Shown in pieces: positions 10,801-25,800 of a stretch of DNA of 64,000 nucleotides (the stretch's first letter is position 1; each line of letters opens with the position of its first letter). A program made the position numbers and the translations under genes. The notes beneath the pieces were generated by a model, which was given only the letters and a program-made list of their open reading frames with translations, was not told the origin of the DNA and did not search any database. The DNA lies in assembly GCF_022605725.1 (NCBI RefSeq), contig NC_065555.1:24352774-24416773 (forward strand). Direction: 5' to 3'. Source of the DNA: Anthonomus grandis grandis. Its lineage: Eukaryota; Arthropoda; Insecta; Coleoptera; Curculionidae.

Positions 10801-13800
10801 TTGAGCGTATGAGATAGTAATTTCTGAATTGATTTTTTCTATAAGTGACGTAATACCCAATAAAATAAGTAACCCAGGTTGTAATGGACACACCTCGCTG
10901 TGTCAGCCCCTTACTTTTTTTCTGTTATCGACGATCTTCTTGACAAAGGCCTATGATTATAGGTTGATATATTTATATGAACTCTATTTACAAAGAAAGC
11001 TACTTTTGCCGCCCCAACCGTTATAATGTGCAAGGTTACTTTACCGCTGTCTTTGTCAGTTCGCTTGTCTTTGCTTGGAGGTTGAAAGCAATATATCTCG
11101 ACATGGTCATGTAGCGGTAGGTAAGCGGCTCCTCAAAAACTTGGCGTTGTCTTTAAAAAGAAAAGGCTGTATACACCGCAATAGCTTTAAATGCTTTACA
11201 AGGCTCAGATTTGTCCATCTCTTAAGTATTGCTCTCACATATGTAGCTCTGCACCCAAACACACTTTGAAGTTGCTTGATCCCATCCAAAAGAGGGCCAT
11301 ACGCCTTTTAGGAGTTCCAAAGATAACTAGAAGCTTGGGCAGTTTGACGCATATAAGGAATGTGGCAGACCTGACTCTGTTTTATCAATACCATCTTGAT
11401 GCTTTTCCGAAAGGCTTCGCCTGCTAACTCCTCAACTCAAGCGTGCGTAAAGAACTTTTACTTCAAAAATAATAAAAAAAACAATAATACCCACAATTTT
11501 GACTTATAGTCGACCCTAATTTAAAAAGGAATGAAGCTAACTATTTACATGACCATGATTTTATTCAGCTTTGATCAGCACATCCTTACTCTTATCACTA
11601 AAGCCATAAAATTTAATATGATTCAGTTGAACAAATTTCATGTTTTTCTGATAGTTCAATAATTATGATCAAAAAATCACTTTGACAGCACCATCTTTAA
11701 ATGATCGTCGAATCGATCGAAAAAAATTTATTTTTCTTTGTATAACTTTAGTCTTAAAATGACATGTATGTTACATCCCTAAAGTAGCGGTCCGGACTTT
11801 TGTAACACCCCGTATATTAAGTGAACAGTCTGTATTGCAGGTTGTTTTTTTGATTTTATTATTTTTATTTTATTTCTTTTTTAGTAGTTTCTTTTTGGTT
11901 ACAGTAATTTTAGAATAAATAGTTAGTTACTTTATGCTTAGTTAATTTTATAAGGTCCTTTTCATAACAGTTCACTCTTATTTGTCTTCTTGTATTATCT
12001 TCTTGGAATGTTATATTTAAAATTGTGAATTTAGATATTTAATTCATATGTTGTTGATCGCAACAATCTATTTAGTATATTTGTTATACAGGGTAAGCGA
12101 TAAATAATGGTAAATATTTTAACAGAAAATTACTTTTTAAAAAAATGCGTTTTAATTAAATTTTCCTAGTAGAAAGTCAAAGACAACCAAGATACAGTGA
12201 TTAGCTTAATGTAATTTTTTTGAACTTTGGCTATAAATTTAGCATCTATTTATTGTTTTAAAAAAATTTTGACAATTGTTTTTTTTATATGACAAATCTT
12301 AAAGTTAACCTTTTTTTAAAATTATGTCATAGACGGTGCCACCAGAAATCATTTGATTTGTTTTTAAGCCCCGTAACTTTTTTATGTTTGTCATTGTAAA
12401 CAGTTCTGCTTAAAAAAGGTATGCTTTTAAAATCTCGCTACGATTTACCCTTTTCGAGATATTTATATTTAAAGTTTTCAATGCGCTCAAGATAAAATGT
12501 TATTTTCCTAAATCAGCTTAAAATATTTGTTAAGTATCAAAATAAATTATTTTAAATGTCATTTTCACTATCAGGATTTATGTTTTTGTCAGTTACTTCG
12601 ATGAGTGGTTATAAAAATCTAAAACCACTCATTTAGTAACGTTATCTATGACCTTTTACTGCGTTCTTATTGTTAGTTCTGTTAGTTATTGTTTTTTATT
12701 GTTACTTATTGTGAAGACTAATAAACTACTAATTAGTCGAAGACCTTGGCCCGCACGAAGTCCAGTCTTTAACTCATTTAATTTTTGCATATGTGGATAC
12801 ATGAAATTAGTGGTAAAAATATTAAAATTATTTTTTAGATTAGTAAAAGAATTTTAAAATGTATTGAGACAAATGGATGTCATGTCGATCATTTACTGGA
12901 AAATATTCATAATTTTTATTTTAAAGTTATTTTTTGTATTTTTATTAGTAATTTTTTTGAGTGTATTGAAAACTTATAATAATAAATATCTCGAAAAGGG
13001 TTAATCGTAGCGAGATTTTTGAAGTAATACAAGAAAAACCAGTGGCGTACCATTTTTCTTTATAAAAGTATTCAGCGGAAAACCCGCACACACACCACTG
13101 GAGAACATAAAAATGTTAAAAGTATGTTGGTAAATGGCTCTGGATACACAGACCCTGCATACCAATCTTTGGACAAATATCTACAGGGGTATTTAAGTTA
13201 TCGAAAAAAAATCATTTTTTTGTTAAAACTTTACCACCCTGTAGCTCAAAATCTAAAAGGTTTAGGACCTATGTTTATAGGAACTTTTTTGCGAATTTTT
13301 GTCCAAAGAACACGTTCCTGAATTTTGTCGAAATATATAAAAAACACCCTGTATACTACATGACTTCTTTGAAATTTATCGGATTGATTAAAGCCAAGTA
13401 TGGGGTTTGTTTAGGACGCAATTTATGAAACTTGATATCTTCCCTATTAATACTTCTTTAAATACTAATACACCAAACACGTGTCTTAAAAAATTATATT
13501 TAAAAAAAAATTTACATTAAACTTTTTATTAAGAAACGGTAAAAAATAAAACGCTACAGTCTCCGCATATATTGTAAAATAAAACAATAAAGTAAATTTC
13601 TTACCTCTTCGAGATCTTCATAAATATTCTCGCTGGAATCCTTCTCACTTACTGCAGAGCTTGTGGTGGCAACACTGCAAATCTCACATCTATCCAACTC
13701 AGCTGTAATATCAGGTAATGAACTAATACTTTTTAAAGATTTATGAGTAGGGGTTTCCTCAAAAGTTTGATTTAGTTCTGCACCAACTCCTGGTTCTCTG

Positions 13801-16800
13801 GGACGTGTCAGTAAGTCATCTTCTGTTTGTTTTCCTAAAAAATAAAACGTGCAAACACAAAAAAAGAACGAGCTTAATTGAGATCATTTACCTTGTCGCC
13901 TTAAATGAATTTCATTTGAAATCTGTTCCAAATTTTTTAATGTCTGAGAGTAAAAGCTTTTAGTTTTTACTATTTCTTGTTTTATGCTCTCGATTCTTTG
14001 TTTTTGTGTATTGAGTTGATCCTAAAATTACGGAGGGATTTATTATAAAAAAGAAATATTTTAAAGAAACTAATTACTTGACAAAGTACTTTCTCATCAA
14101 AGTATGGTCTAGATTTAATGATAAACTTTTGAAGTTTTTCTTCCAGCTGTTTTAAGTTCTCTTCAGTTTGCTTGTATACCGCTGCCTTAATTTGATGTTC
14201 TCTGCCCTTCTCTGTCTTTTGAGTATCTGCTTCCATCACCTAAATACATTTTAGTTAGATCTATAGCTAACTTAAAACTAGCATTTTTATTTTAATCCAC
14301 CTTCATAGTAGCATGGTTAAGCATCTCCTGCCAAGCATTATCAAACTGCCACTCATGTTGATTTGTTAGAAACCTCTGCTCTGCTAAAGCTACAGTTTCT
14401 TTAGCTGCTGCATGTATTCCTAATAAAGAGAGAAACTATAAAACTTCAATAAATTATAACATATTAGTATCTAGGAATTGGAGTTCAAAGAACGAAAAAT
14501 GTAAGTGTTAATAAGTACCGTAAAATGGGGAAACATTGGCCCATTTTTTTTTTTCTATTATTTGGCTTATAATAAAATACTTGTTAAACTCTATGGTATG
14601 TAATTTTTATTTATGCATCATAATGGATGTTCCCATAGATTTTGTACTTCAGTCTGCATGTATAATAAATTGTTTATCAAAAAAAATTTTTTTTTTTAAA
14701 GTGAGCCAAAGTTACCTTGAAATGGGGAAACTTTGTCCCGTGCATGTCAATTAGGTCTTGGGTTAATGCTACACTGAAACGAAGGAGGTTAAATTGATTT
14801 TAGGTAAATAAAAGCTTAAGAAAAAATACTGGCGGTTTTTAAAACAGATAATAAACAGAAAAAATGCAAAATTTACAGCAAAAAATTTATTTTAATGAAA
14901 TTTATTGCAAATAATCAACACATTTGTTATAATAAGGGACAAAATATCAAAAACACTTTATCCTAATGCTTTGCAAAAATATCCTACATCTATACTAAAA
15001 ATTACACTTATTTGTCAACAAAAGTGTCAATTTCTGAAACTTGTACTGATTTCTCTTAGATACCATTTTTGGCTCCTTAATTTTCATAATGAATTCTTCC
15101 CAACTGTACAAAAATTCGTCCTTTTTTTCTGGCCACCTCCAAAATTTAATTCATTTTTCCATACAATCTACTGTACGTCCTTCTTCTGAAATCTTGATAA
15201 TTTTTCCAGGATATTGGTTGGCATTAAACGTTACCAACACAAAATCGCCTATGTTTAAATTAGCGCGACTTGGTCTCTCAATATCAGGATTTTGAACAAC
15301 CTCATTATTCTCGTGTTCAATCAAATCAGAAAATGAGTCGCTTAGATTATCAGATTCTAAATCATTTTCATTTAAAGAGCTCTGAGAAGAGCTTGAAGGC
15401 TTTCGTCTTGGCTCAACGGATTTTTGTTTTCAAGATTTAGGCTTGGTATCTGGGCTTATTAGGTCACTTGAACTTATGCTTTTCCCAGCAGGAACCTGCA
15501 ATTTTTTTCTTCTCTGCTTGGTCCTATTTTCAGTTCCCAAATATTCTGCACGTTTTGCCTCTCATCTGTCCAAAAAAGCTGAACCCATCATGTCTTTATT
15601 CACTTAAGTTTTTTGGTAGGCGATCAAGTAACATTTGCTTATTTAAAGGATAAATCCCACATTTTTAAAACCAAAAATTAGATTCTGGCTTTTATCTATT
15701 TCTAGATTTTGAATTAGTTCTTTAAGTAAGGGTGGAAACAAATCCTTGGGAATACTTGAAAATCTGGAACCAGATTTTGACTCTTTCCACTTGGTTAAAA
15801 TATTTCGCCAAGCTCTTTTTAGTGGGGTATAAAATGCCACATCCAATGGTTGGGTGAGGTGAGTTGTGTTTGGCGGCAAAAATACGAATCTTATATTATT
15901 CTGCTCACATAGTTGAATAACCCTTTCGCTAATATGCGACGAGAGGTTGTCACCTAATAAAAGAACAGGTCCATATTTGTTTCTCACTTCTGGAAGAAAA
16001 TGATATTCAAACCAATCTTCAAATGTAGGTCCGTCAAACCACCCACTCTTGGAGCGGTTGTAGCGACTTCTTGGGGGGCCATTTTCTGTCCAAGTAGTCC
16101 AGAGATGCTCGGCCTTGTATACAACATAAGAAGCAAGCGATTTTCCTTCTGCATTGCCACAAAACATTACAGAAGTGGCATTTTTGCATATTTTTTCAAC
16201 ATACTTAGCCCCTCTTTTACAAATGATTTTTTTATTTCCTGGGTCGTCACTAAGATTGGTCTCATTGTAATTCCATATTCGAGAGGGTGGAATGTTTTCT
16301 AAAGCAACTGCCAAGTTTTCCATATAGTCATTCAATGCCGCTTAAGAAACTTCTGCTCGAACTCTCTTTATATTGGAACTAATTCGTTGGGCTAAGTTTT
16401 TATGACGCAGCAAGTAAGATTTTGTCCACTCATATCCAGGCAGATTATCTTTGGACAGTGAAATACGGGATCCTCTTTTTTCTAAGTAAGCTTTAACAGC
16501 CATCCGAAAGTCTATTGCAACTACAGGAAAACCGAAATCTGCTAACTTGATAAGATGTTGTTCAAAAGCAGCTTCTTCCGCATCTGAAAAGACTTAAGAT
16601 CGGCCAATAGTTTTGGAGTGTTTGCCCTTTAATTTATTGTAGATCTAGGAATCCCATAAGTTGCGGTAGCAATTCGTTAAGACATTCGACCTGATCTTAT
16701 TTTTTGTAAGCTTTCTTCCAGTTTTTCAGACGTATAATTTGCATAGGATCGTGACCCAAGGCGTTTTTTTGGGTGTCGAAGCATTACTAACCTTCCTGAA

Positions 16801-19800
16801 AAAAAATATGAATGTAAAATATTTGTTGCTAGTTGTTGAGGTAACATTGGCCCGCGGTGTTACCCCTAAATATGGGCCAAAGTTACCCTAAATTATATTA
16901 TCCAGGACAACAACAAAAGGAGAGTTAATAATATAACTAAAAAATATGTTACACTCTATTTTATAGTCAACTATAACGCCAATATACTTACCGAGATACT
17001 AGAACTTTCCTAACAATTGGTGCCGATCAAAGTTTTAATGCGTAAGTTATTGAATAAAAATCGGCCTGTCGGCTTTAAGATCACCTTTCGACTGAAAAAC
17101 ACGCTGTCGCCGTCGCGCGGCTGTTAATGAAAGTACAAAAACGCCCTCTATCGACTGGAGTTTACACAATAGAGTTGCTATTTACTTTTTTGGCGCTATT
17201 TTTAAAATAATATTTTTTCTTAATGTGGGCCAAAGTTGTCCGCAAAGGGTTAATGTTTCCCCATTTGACGGTACTTAAATAAATAAGGAACTAAAATCTT
17301 TCAGAGTGATACATTCCTGAGATGAAACTGGAAATACTTTATCATATATTTACTTTATAATGATGACAATATTGATACCAAACTAGAATTCTCAAGTTAT
17401 GTAACTTTTCAAGTGTCCAGCAAAGAGTTTTGTCGTTTTTTTGTTATTTAACTTATGAACAAACAAGTGCATTTTATGAAGGATGTTATTTTTTGGGGAT
17501 TATCAAGATATTTGTTTATAGGACCTGAGTCTCTTGGATTAAGAAGACGCAACAGTATTATTACTGCTCTCTAGTCCAGTGATAGAAATGATATTTTAAG
17601 TTAGGGGTTTGTAGAGTTTTATGGAGATTTTAGTTTAATTACATATTTTTTATGTCGTTGAAGATGAAGAGTCTCTTCAGTAATGTTTAAATTTTCTGTT
17701 TAATGTAACAGAAGCTGCCAAAAAAATATGACAAAAATAAATAATGTTTTTATCACCTGTAATATTTTTTCATCAATAAAACTTTCATTAAAAGGGTTTT
17801 GATTATTGATTTTGTATTATTCAACTGACTCAAAACCCTATAGAAAATTAGATAACGAAATCAGAAAAAGTGTTGTGTATCAAATTATCCATGGTAAAAT
17901 GGATATGTTGAGTTGATTTCATCAAACTTTGTTCTATCCATTATACAGCTGCCGCATTATGGAAAAAAATACTAAATACCGTAACTAGGTTTAAAAATAT
18001 TACCGATTTTTTATCCCATTTGAATCTTTTTCTGCTCAAATGTAACTGTCAAAACGTTTCCTTGTAAATACCAAAAATACCTTGTCATAAGTTTTATTAA
18101 ATATTTTACTTTTGGATGCATTAAGAGAATTTTGATCAGGGATTAATCATTTAAAAAAATGTATGTAGGTATTTAAAAGCCTCTTTGATAATCTTGATAA
18201 TGTTGCCTGAGGAGTGTACTTTTTTATAAGTATTAATTGCATAGTTGCTACTGTCACTACTTAGAGAATAATAATTGTTCAATGTGTTTAAGTTTTACAT
18301 ACAAATTTTTGCGTTCGAATTGATGCTGCTACAAAACACATGTACGACCACAATTGAACATGTATCAGAAAAAGTTATCTTATTTCATGCCAATTCTCAT
18401 ACGGTCAAACCTTTTTTTAAGATAGGAAAAATAAACATATTTTTTCAAATAATTTTTAAGATCAACCATACCGTTGCCTCGTCGCATGGGTATGTAGTTA
18501 GTTGCTTCGGGTTTTGTCAACAACTTAGGCTTGTCTATGTACCTTCTGTCAGATTTCTTACATTTTAGGTCGTTTCTCTTTTTAGAATTTGTTATTTTTT
18601 CACTCCTTTGCTACTGTTATAAGTAAACGTTTACAAATGGCCTATACTTCCCTAGAAAAAGCAGAAATGTTGTTAAATCGCTATCCTGACCATAGAGTGT
18701 TAATAAATGTAGATCAGTGTTTCATGGGAGGCAAAATTCCTGATCGACTACGGAAAGTAGGAAAGCCAAGGAATGATAACGCTGAAAAAGATATTGTGAA
18801 TATTGTAACAGGGAATCCAAGTGTTCAAGCACTTCTAGCCAACTATGAAAAAAGGATTCAGTTTTGTCGGGTAATGCGGCATCGTACTAGAGAAGACCCT
18901 CATTTTTTTTAATTTGGTGGAGTGACGAAAATAGATTTAAAAGAACTGGGATATTTAATATTCGCAATTTACATTATTGAGACTATATTAATCTGAAAAT
19001 TTTGATAAATCTATGAGCGGAGACCATTGAATTAATTGGACCATTCGAGTTCCCCAGAAGACTTTAAACGCCGAGGATTATTTACATTTTTTGCAATATA
19101 ACTTGAACGATTTACTTGAAAATGTATCGCTAGCAACACGCCAAGACATATGGCTGCAACACGATGGAGCTCCTCCTCACTCTGCCCTCGTAAGGTACCA
19201 TCTCGATACTACGTTTAATAACTGATGGATTGGAAGAGGATGAATCCATCCAATGGCCGCCGAGCTCACCTGACCTGAACCCCATTGACTTTTTTCTATA
19301 GAGATATTTAAAAAAACTTGTTTTCATCAATTAAAGCCAGAATGAAATAAAACTGCAAAGAAAAATACGACAAGCGTCGAACGTTATTACATAGGGTAAA
19401 CCCAGGAGAGATGCCACTTTGCGATTACTCTCGACCTAAAATTTCTCTGGAATTAAAACACCCTCAAGTCGACAGTTTTTTGAAAGACACGAACGTGTAT
19501 GTAAGGCATCATCAATACCTCTTTATTTACTAATAAATAGGCCTTATATTAATTTGGCTATGTAATAGCATCATTGAGGTTAGGTTTTGTGTATAGTATG
19601 TAAGTGAACCTACAACCGCCAATTTTAAAATTGAAGTGGCATCTCTACCGGAAAATTGGGATAGATGCCATTTGTCATTCAGGGTGAGACGCCTCTCAGA
19701 TATATTCTTATTTTTAGGAAAATGCCTACATTTTACGTAAGAAAATGTCCATTTCGTGGTAGTTGAATGCAAGAGGATTTAAATTCAGCCGTCGATAATA

Positions 19801-22800
19801 TATCCAGAGGTGTGATGAGTACATGGGAAGCCGCCAAGAACTTTAAGATTCCCTATAGAACTTTAAAGAGAAGGATTGAGAATGATAATACAGAAAAGAA
19901 AAGAATGGGGCCAGATAGTTTCTTGGGAGAAGATGCTGAGAATAAATTAGTCACACATATTAAGAAACTTCAGCGTTGTGGTTTTGCTCCCACCGCCACA
20001 GATGTAAGAGAAATGGCTTTCCTTTTAAGTGGAAGTTGAGTAGAATTAAAAAATTTCATTTGGAGAAACGAAAAGCGGGTTATGACTGGTTGCAAGCGTT
20101 CCTGAAAAGGCATCCTGATTTGCCTGTGCGCAAAGCAGAAGGCGTATCACGACACCGAGTTCTAGGCGTGAATAAAGAAATCATAGGCAACTATTTTAAT
20201 CTCTTGGGACGCGTATTAGAAGAAAATGATCTAATGGATAAGCCATCCCATATTTATAATATGGATGAAACTGGCCTTCAGCTTAAAAATAGTCTATTAG
20301 GTGTTAGCAAAAAAAGGCTCGAAGGCAGTTGTTAATATAACGGCGCAAGAAAAAGGAGAAACTATTACGGTTGTTGCTTGCTGCAATACTGAAGGCCAGT
20401 GCCTGTCAGCATTTTTAAGGGAAAAAACAAAAAATTAGAATTTGAAGACAACATACCATCAGGGTCTGTGGTGTACATGTCCCAGAAATCGGCATACATT
20501 AGTTCGGAGCTATCTGGTTCAGAGATCATTTCGTCCCTAGAAAGGTTCCGGGTAGCGTATTGGCATTCTCTACTACGAGAGGACACAGGTCTAAAAATTA
20601 CAGCGTCGAAACGCAGTAGAAGATGCCAGACATAGTTGCCCGAAAAACGTTGGCCATTCTCTAATGCGATTGGACGCATATCTAAAATTTAAGCATCGAA
20701 GCACAGTAGAAGATGCCAGATATCTTAAATGACATAAAATTTTAACATTGGCTACTTTACTAGGCCGCAATGGTCTTTGCCGGCGTTTGGTGCGTTTGTT
20801 GCATTTGGCGGCAACGCTCTGATTTTATTTGCACGCTAGACAGGAATTAACGTGTTAGTATTTATTTATATAAAGTGTAGAGTAGAGGGTATATAATTAT
20901 TTGTGAATTATGGAGGAAAGTGTTCGAAAATTGCTAAGTCAGTTTTGCAATAATACCAAAAGCAAATTAATTTAATTTACTTTTAACCAAGATTTTAATT
21001 TTATTTGTGAGTTCCGTACTGCTTTTGATGAGAACGAAAAATGTCCGTCAATATTTTGTGACAAGATAATAACCGAATTCGGAAACGTTACGAGCACAAA
21101 TTGGATTGTTCGTTATTCATTTCCTAATGTGCAGCGCCTTAAGTTTCGAAAGGTTTATGTTTGTCAACATAGTTCATATGGGAAAACAGTGAAACGTAAG
21201 AGAAATGACACTAGGATTCGTGATAAAAATTGCAAGGCCCAAATCGACATTAAAATTAAAATAACAACTCGGAACAGTATAAGGAAAGATATTTTGTTAA
21301 AAGAAGGCCTGAATACCATTATAAAGGTAAGTTATAACTGTAATACTATAACAAAAGTGGAAAAATATGATTTTTTAAATAATTATTGCGTTTTTTTTAA
21401 GGTAAACTATCAACACAGCCATAGAGTTAATGTGGCCGAAGCTTATAATTTTCTTAGAATGGCTAAGGAAATTAAACAAAAATTCACTGGTTATTTCGAG
21501 GACGATATGGGGCCAGCAGCTGCTAAAGCATTTCATGAAGTTCTTCTTTTAGAAAGCTTCAATTTCCAGGAAGCTCTTGCTAACGCAAAATTGAATCCCA
21601 CCGATCGGCAAATGAAACATTTCTCTAATAAATGGAGGTAAGAGCTTCATGTTGATACAAAATATTTATCTGTATCGTTAAGGAGCTTTTTCACCTTAGA
21701 AACATTAACTGTACAGGGTGTTTCATTAATACTGCAAAAAAATTCAGGATGGGTTTCCTTGTTTAAAAATAAGAAAAAAAATTTCATAATGAACCTAAGT
21801 TCGAAAATAAAATATGTTATAACGGTAAAGCAAACATAGACATATTATATGTTTTTGAAATGAGAAAGAAAAGGAGAATCTAATTTTTTTACTAATATAC
21901 GGGGTGTTCCATTTAAAATAACAAAGTTGACAATCATTTGTTTCTGTCAGTGGCGGATCTACGTGCCAAGTTAGGAGGGGGTAATCAATTTCAAAAGTTC
22001 TTTTTACTACTTAATACAGGTATTAGGTGAATAAAACACAGATATTTAAATACGTTAAAAGAAAAAAAATAGTAATATACCTAATATGTGAGCTTTTAAT
22101 TAGTCAACAAATTATTATTTATTATTTTTTCTTATAGAAAACCATCTTATAGAACCCCATTTACCCCCTCGCTGGATCCGCGCTTGGTTTATGTTTCGAT
22201 AATAATTTGTTTTTTGGTAAAAAATAAATTGAAAGATGTTTTAGAAAAAATATCGGATTTCAAACATTAGAGAAAGATCGTCAGTGAAATTAATTTGGAT
22301 CCAGATATTATTTTTAATTTTAAATTTCCATTATTAGTATCGATATGGAAAAAAAATTACAGGTATAAATAATATATCTTAAATGACAAACGACATAATT
22401 TAACGAAAGAACATTTGAAACAGTATTTAGTAGTTAGGTAGTTGTTTTTTTAAGATGATTAGATTATGATTTGTTGCAGTTTTAGTTTGTATTTGAAATA
22501 TCTTTCGTTTGGATTACTTACATTATTTTTCCTATAAAAATAAATGCTATTTTAAACATTTAATATTTTTTATTTATAAAGATAAGAAACTGTTCTATGT
22601 TAAACGATAATAATTTTTTTCGTTTTTTTTGTTGCTTTTTTGGCATTTTTCTTTCTTTTTTAAGAACTTTTTTTTTATTTATTTTTGCTTATAAATCCGG
22701 TCTTTAGTTATGACTCTTTAAATAGGTGAAAACATAAATGTAGTTGACGCTACTTACAGGTAGAGGCCAAACTAATAAAAAATTTAAATTTCTCATGTCA

Positions 22801-25800
22801 AAAAAACCGTAGATAAAAAAATTTACTAAAATATTTCAAAAGTTATTTATAAAAAACAAAAATTACACTCTGTATATTTAATAATATCTTGATTATTTAG
22901 GAACTGACAATTTCGGTACACGGAGTGAAGAGAGTATATTTGAAGTACTTTGCAAGAACAAAGCTGCACTAGAAGCTAAATGTGCTAAAATTATTCTGAA
23001 GGACAATCCATTAATAATCGTAGTTTTAACTCCCATTATGAGGCGAACGCATTTTAAGAAATTTTCAAAAGAAATTGTACTTGTTGATTCCAGCGGGTCA
23101 TGTGACCAAATGAATACATGCGTTACATTTAAGTACACAGCCACCAAAGTTGGTGCAGTTCCTTTAGCGTGCATACTTCATACATCGCAGAGCGAGAGTA
23201 ATTACACCCTAGCTTTTAACACTCTTAAAGAACATTTATCTACCAAAGGATTTGGTGGTTTAGGATACCCGCTGGTCTTTATGACTGATAATAGTCCTAG
23301 TGAACGGAATGCTCTAAAATCAGTTTTTCCTTCTTCTCATTTGCTCCTCTGCTTATTTCATCTTGCCCAAGCATTCTGGAGGTGGCTTTGGGCATCTAAA
23401 AATGGTATTTCAAAAGAGTATAGAAGACCTAGAATGAAAATGCTTCAAACAATAATTTATTCATCTTGCATTGAAGAAGCTGAACATGAATATAACAAAA
23501 TGTTGAATGATGAGCAATGTAAAAAATATCCTTTGCTTTTAAGCCAAGAATATTTAAAGATATTGTTCTTCAACGCTGTAAAGCATTCAATGGTTTTTGA
23601 AAGTTAAAAACGAAGTTAAAAGTGAAAAACGTTTTGAAAGTTAAAAGTGAAAAACATTTACTCGAATTTGCTAATTCTAGACGAAGTCAACCAAAATTAC
23701 TTTATTTAAAATTCTCCCAAAAGGCAAAAAACCTAAATGTTTATCAAATTGATGCACAAACATTTAGAGTTTGTTCGGCAAACGACAGCCTTCTATTTTA
23801 TACGGTATACACAGATATAGCACTCTGTGATTGTCCCTTTGGCGTAGGAGGTCGATTTTGCAAGCATTTGTGTGCAGTCCAAGAACAGTTTTCATTAGTC
23901 ATTGATACTTCGCCATTATTAAGCTATGATGATAGAGTTTTACTGGCAAAATTGGTCTTAGGAGATGAAGCAAATGTAAATTTTTACAATGATATGGACA
24001 TAACTACAGAATGCAATAAATCAATTTCAAGTACACAATATAATATGAGTATGATGGATTTAAACGAGAATGAGCAATCCGTGGAATTGGAGGAAATAGA
24101 AAATGATGATGCAAGTTCAAGCAATATTTTATGTATCCAAGGAACAGATGCTTTAAAAAATAATTTTATAAGAATCTTAGATATACCTGTTAAAAACCCC
24201 ACACCTGATATAATTGAAGCTATGCACAAAATTAACATTACACTAAATAAAGTACAGTCCGCGACAGAAGTGCAATCCTGCATTATTAATATAGCAGGCA
24301 AATTTAAAAAAAGGTATGGTAGACAGATTGTGGTACAACCTACTTCTACGGCCAGACTTAAAAATCGAGATGGTTTGAAGAGTGGTTCTAAAAGAATTCA
24401 ATCAGGGAGACCCTCAAACGTCGAAAATAAACGAGTACCAAAAAAGAAAAGAAATATTTAAGTTAATATCAATAAAAATACCCCAAATGCCAAAGGTCAT
24501 TAATTTAAAGAGGTTTAGTATTTTTTTATTTGTAAAAATGTATTTTTAGCTTAAATTAGTTGTTTTTTTTTTTATTTATTTAATAACAAGATTTCCAAAA
24601 AAACTATCCTTATTTACAAGATGAAAACCACTTTGTCAACAAGTGTTTTGCTATAGCATTCATTTTTAATATTAATTTGGAGTCTTTAACTTTTTTGCAT
24701 CTTATTGTAGTAAGGTATAATATTTTTTTACTTGTAAACAAATTATGTGACCATTTTATAATAAAACATAAAAAAAATTTGTTTTAGCTTAAATTAGTTG
24801 TTTTTTTAAATTTATTTAATAACAAGATTTCCAAAAACACTGTCCCTATTTACAAGATGAAAATCACTTTGTCAACAGGTCTTTCGCTACAGCATTCATT
24901 TTTATAATTAAATTGGAGTCTTAACTTTTTTGCATCCTATTGTAGTTAGGTATGATATAACATTACGCCGATTTTTGCATTTTCTATTGCAATTCGACGT
25001 CTCAAATTTTGAGATATGCGTCCAATCGCAGTAGAGAATGGCCAACGTTTTTCGGCGTACTATGTCTGGCATCTTCTACTGCATTTCGACGCTGTAATTT
25101 TTAGGCCTGCGTCCTATCGTAGTAGAGAATGCCAATACGCTTCCGGGTAAAGTAGTTTTGATATTAGGTAGGCATGGATCTCACTGCAATTCCGTGGAAA
25201 TACTCGAATATGCTGAAGCAAACGATGTGATTTTATTACGCCTACCCCCTCATATGACACATTATTTGCAACCGCTAGACAAAAGCGTTTTTAAATCGCT
25301 GAAAACAGCTTACTATCACGCGTGCCAAACTTGGGTGACACCGAAGAGCAATAGAACAATCACTCGCTTACATTTTGGACAACTTCTAAATGAAGCTTGG
25401 GGCAAAGCTGCATCGGTTCAGAATGCAGTATCTGGTTTCAAGTCAGTCCACAGGTCTAAACTCTTGCAAATCTAAAAATAAAAGGCTTTAAAGTTAATTA
25501 GACTTAAATTTCAGGTATTTTTCCGTTTAGCCACAAGCCATTCCCGAATACGCTTTTATGAACGAATCTGTTATCGATCAAAGACATGAAGCTGAAATTG
25601 ACTCAGAAACTTCAACCAATGTAATTACTGTTGAAAATGATCTACAACCAAATGATGGCGAACCCGATAGTACGCCTGGTAAAATTTTAAATATTGTATC
25701 ACCTGTTCCTGCAAAAATTGACAAAGTCTGAAAAAGAAGTTCAAAAGAGGTCGAAATCAAAATATACCAAAAGAAAACGAGCTGCTACTCTCATGAAAAA

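Larger units (their letters stand above)
20555..25140. mobile_element. MuDR/MULE element, 4.59 kb, with 9-bp target duplication
   Basis: The target duplication TTCCGGGTA is perfect on both sides (20546–20554 and 25141–25149); 9 bp is the usual Mutator size. Inverted repeats begin GCGTATTGGCATTCTCTACT and extend about 140 bp with mismatches. The insertion lies in the coding sequence of the pogo-like transposase, right after the GKVPG codons. A tandem duplication of about 175–200 bp lies near its 3' end (24550–24722 and 24788–24958). Confidence 0.92.

Noticed and set aside
20365..20679. 104-codon minus-strand open frame
   Set aside because: It crosses the MuDR left boundary and lies antisense to the pogo-like transposase.
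23984..24301. 105-codon minus-strand open frame with hydrophobic stretches
   Set aside because: Antisense shadow of the MULE transposase C-terminal half.
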